From the NCBI GenBank assembly GCA_009783605.1, contig WRDE01000084.1:1-7837 (forward strand): a DNA stretch of 7,837 nucleotides. Reading direction: 5' to 3'. The DNA comes from Oscillospiraceae bacterium. Its GTDB lineage: Bacteria; Bacillota; Clostridia; Oscillospirales; Acutalibacteraceae. Positions 6,139 to 7,837 of this stretch are shown piece after piece. Position 1 is the stretch's first letter. Every line of letters starts with the position of its first letter. The translations under genes were made by a program, and so were the position numbers. The notes below the pieces were generated by a model that saw only the letters and a program-made list of their open reading frames with translations, was not told where the DNA came from and ran no database searches.

Positions 6139-7200
6139 ATGTTCAGAATTTTTGTAATCAATCCCGGTTCATCGAGTTTAAAGGTCGCTTTTTTTGAAGG
6201 CCATGAGCAGATCTGGTCGGTGACCAAGCGGCATAATCCCGAAAAAATACGCTCTTTTCTGAACGTCTATGATCAGATAAGCTTTCGTATGGCCGCTATT
6301 GATGAAGTCATCGCCGAAAAAGGATTGGATTTTTCCGAAGTAGATGCCATCGCGTGCCGGGGCGGATTCTGCAAGCCTCTTGAAAGCGGGACATACACCA
6401 TCAACGAAGAGCTGCTGGACGATTTGAAATACGCGCGCTGGGGCGAACATGCCGCCAATATCAGTCCGTTTTGCGGTAAAATTCTGTCTGAACGGTACCG
6501 AAAACCCGCGTTTTATACCGATCCTGTCTCAGTGGATGAATTTATGCCGGAAAGCTATGTGACAGGCATTCCGGGGATGCGCCGTATCTGCAAGGTCCAC
6601 GCGCTGAACCACAAAGCGGTCACCCGCTATGCCGCTCAGGAGCTTGGCAAATCTTATGAGCAGTGCAATTTTGTCGTCGCCCATATGGGCGGCGGTATCA
6701 GCGTGGCGGCACACCGTAAAGGCCGGATGGTGGATACCTGTAACCCGGCCGAAGAAGGTCCGCTCTGTATTGACCGGCCCGGCCAGCTGCCCAATCTGAA
6801 GCTGCTTGACTATATTTTTACCTCCGGCAAATCCCATGACGAATTGTACCGCCAGCTCTCAACCGGCTGCGGCATCCTGGCGTATACCGGCCTGAGTGAT
6901 CTGATCGCCATCGAAGAGCTGGCCGCCGCCGACCCGGATATCGCCTTGTTACTGAACGCCATGTCCTATCGCGTAGCCTTTTATATACTGGGGTATATGG
7001 CCGCCTTTGAGGGAGAACCCATCGACGCCGTCATCCTCACAGGCGGCATGGCCAAATCCGATTGGATCGTTCCGGCAGTTACCAAACGCATCGAACCCTT
7101 TGCCAAAATACTCATCTATAAAGGTGAATTTGAGATGGAAGCTCTGGCCGAGGGGGCAATACGTGTGCTCTCCGGCAAAGAAAAAGCGAAAGAATATTAA
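6139..7200 (+). CDS. buk: Butyrate kinase
   Basis: The enzyme (EC 2.7.2.7) interconverts butyryl phosphate plus ADP and butyrate plus ATP in the cytoplasm; relatives also act on branched-chain acids. The 353 residues match the usual length of about 355. It shows the acetate/butyrate-kinase (ASKHA) phosphate loop NPGSSSLK (8-15), CRGGFCKPLESGTY, GEHAANI, TDPVSVDEF, HALNHKAV, HMGGGIS (182-188), the ILTGGMA adenosine loop (299-305) and the closing ALAEGAIRVLSG. The start at 6139 puts the NPGSSS strand at the expected N-terminus; an earlier in-frame ATG at 6073 falls in a terminator loop. The best ribosome binding site, AAGAAAGG (6118-6125), is 13 nt away, longer than usual. The partner gene ptb (phosphotransbutyrylase), often adjacent, is not in the window. 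CRGG replaces the more common GRGG, and RPGQLP the more common RSGGLP. Substrate preference cannot be read from sequence. Confidence 0.95.
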   Translation: MFRIFVINPGSSSLKVAFFEGHEQIWSVTKRHNPEKIRSFLNVYDQISFRMAAIDEVIAEKGLDFSEVDAIACRGGFCKPLESGTYTINEELLDDLKYARWGEHAANISPFCGKILSERYRKPAFYTDPVSVDEFMPESYVTGIPGMRRICKVHALNHKAVTRYAAQELGKSYEQCNFVVAHMGGGISVAAHRKGRMVDTCNPAEEGPLCIDRPGQLPNLKLLDYIFTSGKSHDELYRQLSTGCGILAYTGLSDLIAIEELAAADPDIALLLNAMSYRVAFYILGYMAAFEGEPIDAVILTGGMAKSDWIVPAVTKRIEPFAKILIYKGEFEMEALAEGAIRVLSGKEKAKEY

Positions 7201-7477
7201 GTAGCATAGAGTTTCGATTAATATATACTATTCAAAGAATATAACAATATACAAGGCTTATTATATATAATAGATTACTATTGTAAATATTACCCGACGA
7301 AAGTATACCTTTCCGGGTAATATTTTTTATTTTATTTATAGAATAAATTATCAGATAATAGATAGTCTTATTTATTGATATTTTGATTGATATAATTTTT
7401 AACGAAAAAATATGTTGAACATAGCATTTATTTTGTATATTATAAAACATCTCAATACAAATCGTCGAAAATACAAA
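7201..7477. other. AT-rich spacer between convergent genes
   Basis: This 277-bp stretch is far richer in A and T than its neighbours. It contains the butyrate kinase terminator (7285-7328), a perfect 13-bp palindrome ATTATCAGATAAT (7347-7359), an extended -10-like TGATATAAT (7388-7396, + strand), and a second 13-bp palindrome TATGTTGAACATA (7411-7423). No supported gene was seen; the only longer reading frame, on the minus strand, is low-complexity Ile/Asn/Lys/Tyr. Confidence 0.6.
7285..7328 (+). terminator. Rho-independent terminator after butyrate kinase
   Basis: AAATATTACCCG (7285-7296) pairs perfectly with CGGGTAATATTT (7314-7325). A 2-nt AC bulge and an inner GAAAG/CTTTC stem (7299-7303 with 7309-7313) close on a TATAC loop. 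The T-rich run continues to 7328. It is 84 nt past the buk stop and also lies between the two convergent genes. Confidence 0.88.
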
Positions 7478-7837
7478 TCAACCATTTATATTCATAGAAC
7501 AAGTAATCGTCATGCCGTTGCTTTTCATATATTCCGCTCCCCAGTTATACATGGTTCTTAAAATTGGCTGTATGCTCTTTCCCAGATCCGACAACCGGTA
7601 TTCTACCTTAGGGGGGACCACCGGATAAACCGTGCGGACGATTAAATTGTCTCCTTCCAATTCCCGGAGCTGTTGAGTCAGCATTTTTGGCGTAGCTTGC
7701 GGGATGAGCCGGCGGAGTTCTCCGAAACGCAGAACGGTGTCGATCAGATGCCAAAGGATCAGCGATTTATATTTTCCGCCGATCATGTCGAGGGTTGCGA
7801 CTACAGGGCAGGTATATTCGTTACAGCCGGATTGCAT
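7478..7837 (-). CDS. HxlR-family winged-helix transcriptional regulator
   Basis: The 119-residue protein is a DNA-binding regulator of the HxlR (MarR-like) family. It shows the family opening C-P-V-x-x-x-L-x-x-I-G-G-K-Y-K (Cys10 to about 24), a helix-turn-helix region FGELRRLIPQATPKMLTQQL (about 37-56), the RELEGDNLI helix end, and the wing 'VPPKVEYRLSDLGKSI'. A C-terminal helix (ILRTMYNWGAEYM) normally forms the dimer. Family length is about 100-125, so the gene is probably complete, but the ATG is at the last bases of the window and its ribosome binding site and promoter are not visible. Cys10 matches the conserved thiol of redox- and quinone- or aldehyde-sensing members; Cys5 and Cys113 are extra. 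Its target is likely a divergent gene beyond the right edge, as is usual for the family. It is convergent with butyrate kinase. Confidence 0.92.
   Translation of the reverse strand: MQSGCNEYTCPVVATLDMIGGKYKSLILWHLIDTVLRFGELRRLIPQATPKMLTQQLRELEGDNLIVRTVYPVVPPKVEYRLSDLGKSIQPILRTMYNWGAEYMKSNGMTITCSMNING

Noticed and set aside
7232..7450. Small minus-strand open frame in the AT-rich spacer
   Set aside because: Low-complexity Ile/Asn/Lys/Tyr composition expected in AT-rich DNA; it overlaps the buk terminator and has no ribosome binding site.
7413..7562. Small plus-strand open frame after the extended -10 element
   Set aside because: About 49 codons with no ribosome binding site; most of it lies opposite the HxlR gene, so it is probably chance.

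Overview
The window looks like a chromosomal segment of a mid-GC Bacillota bacterium, most likely a clostridial anaerobe. The reasons are a SipW-type signal peptidase next to a substrate carrying a SipW-like signal peptide, a butyrate kinase, strong AAGGAG/GGGAGG ribosome binding sites, and classic hairpin-plus-T terminators. This placement is inference; no rRNA or other phylogenetic marker is present.

Layout, left to right. (1) Positions 1-2585 (+) hold the 3' part of a large secreted surface protein, open at the left edge. It has two tandem carbohydrate-binding-module-like (CBM6/35-like) domains, a short acidic linker, and five Ig-like beta-sandwich repeats of about 95 residues, the last ones separated by proline-rich linkers. 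(2) Positions 2586-2851 are a leader with one long hairpin and a strong ribosome binding site. (3) Positions 2852-3478 (+) encode a small secreted protein with a SipW-type signal peptide, resembling TasA/camelysin-type matrix fibre subunits. A perfect GC-rich terminator follows. (4) Positions 3671-4852 (+) encode a polytopic membrane protein ending in a SipW/archaeal-type (S26B) signal peptidase domain with Ser and His catalytic residues. (5) Positions 4876-6021 (+), 23 nt downstream and surely co-transcribed, encode a bitopic membrane protein resembling the DUF5305 family. A 21-bp-stem terminator closes this unit. (6) Positions 6139-7200 (+) encode butyrate kinase, followed by a terminator. 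(7) Positions 7201-7477 are an AT-rich spacer. (8) Positions 7478-7837 (-) encode a convergent HxlR-family transcriptional regulator whose start codon is at the right edge.

Working model: genes 3-5 form an export-and-assembly module for an extracellular protein fibre or matrix. The S26B peptidase would mature the TasA-like subunit at the membrane, and the DUF5305-like protein would be an accessory membrane factor. The big CBM/Ig protein upstream could be a matrix partner or adhesin from the same surface programme. Butyrate kinase and the HxlR regulator look like unrelated neighbours.
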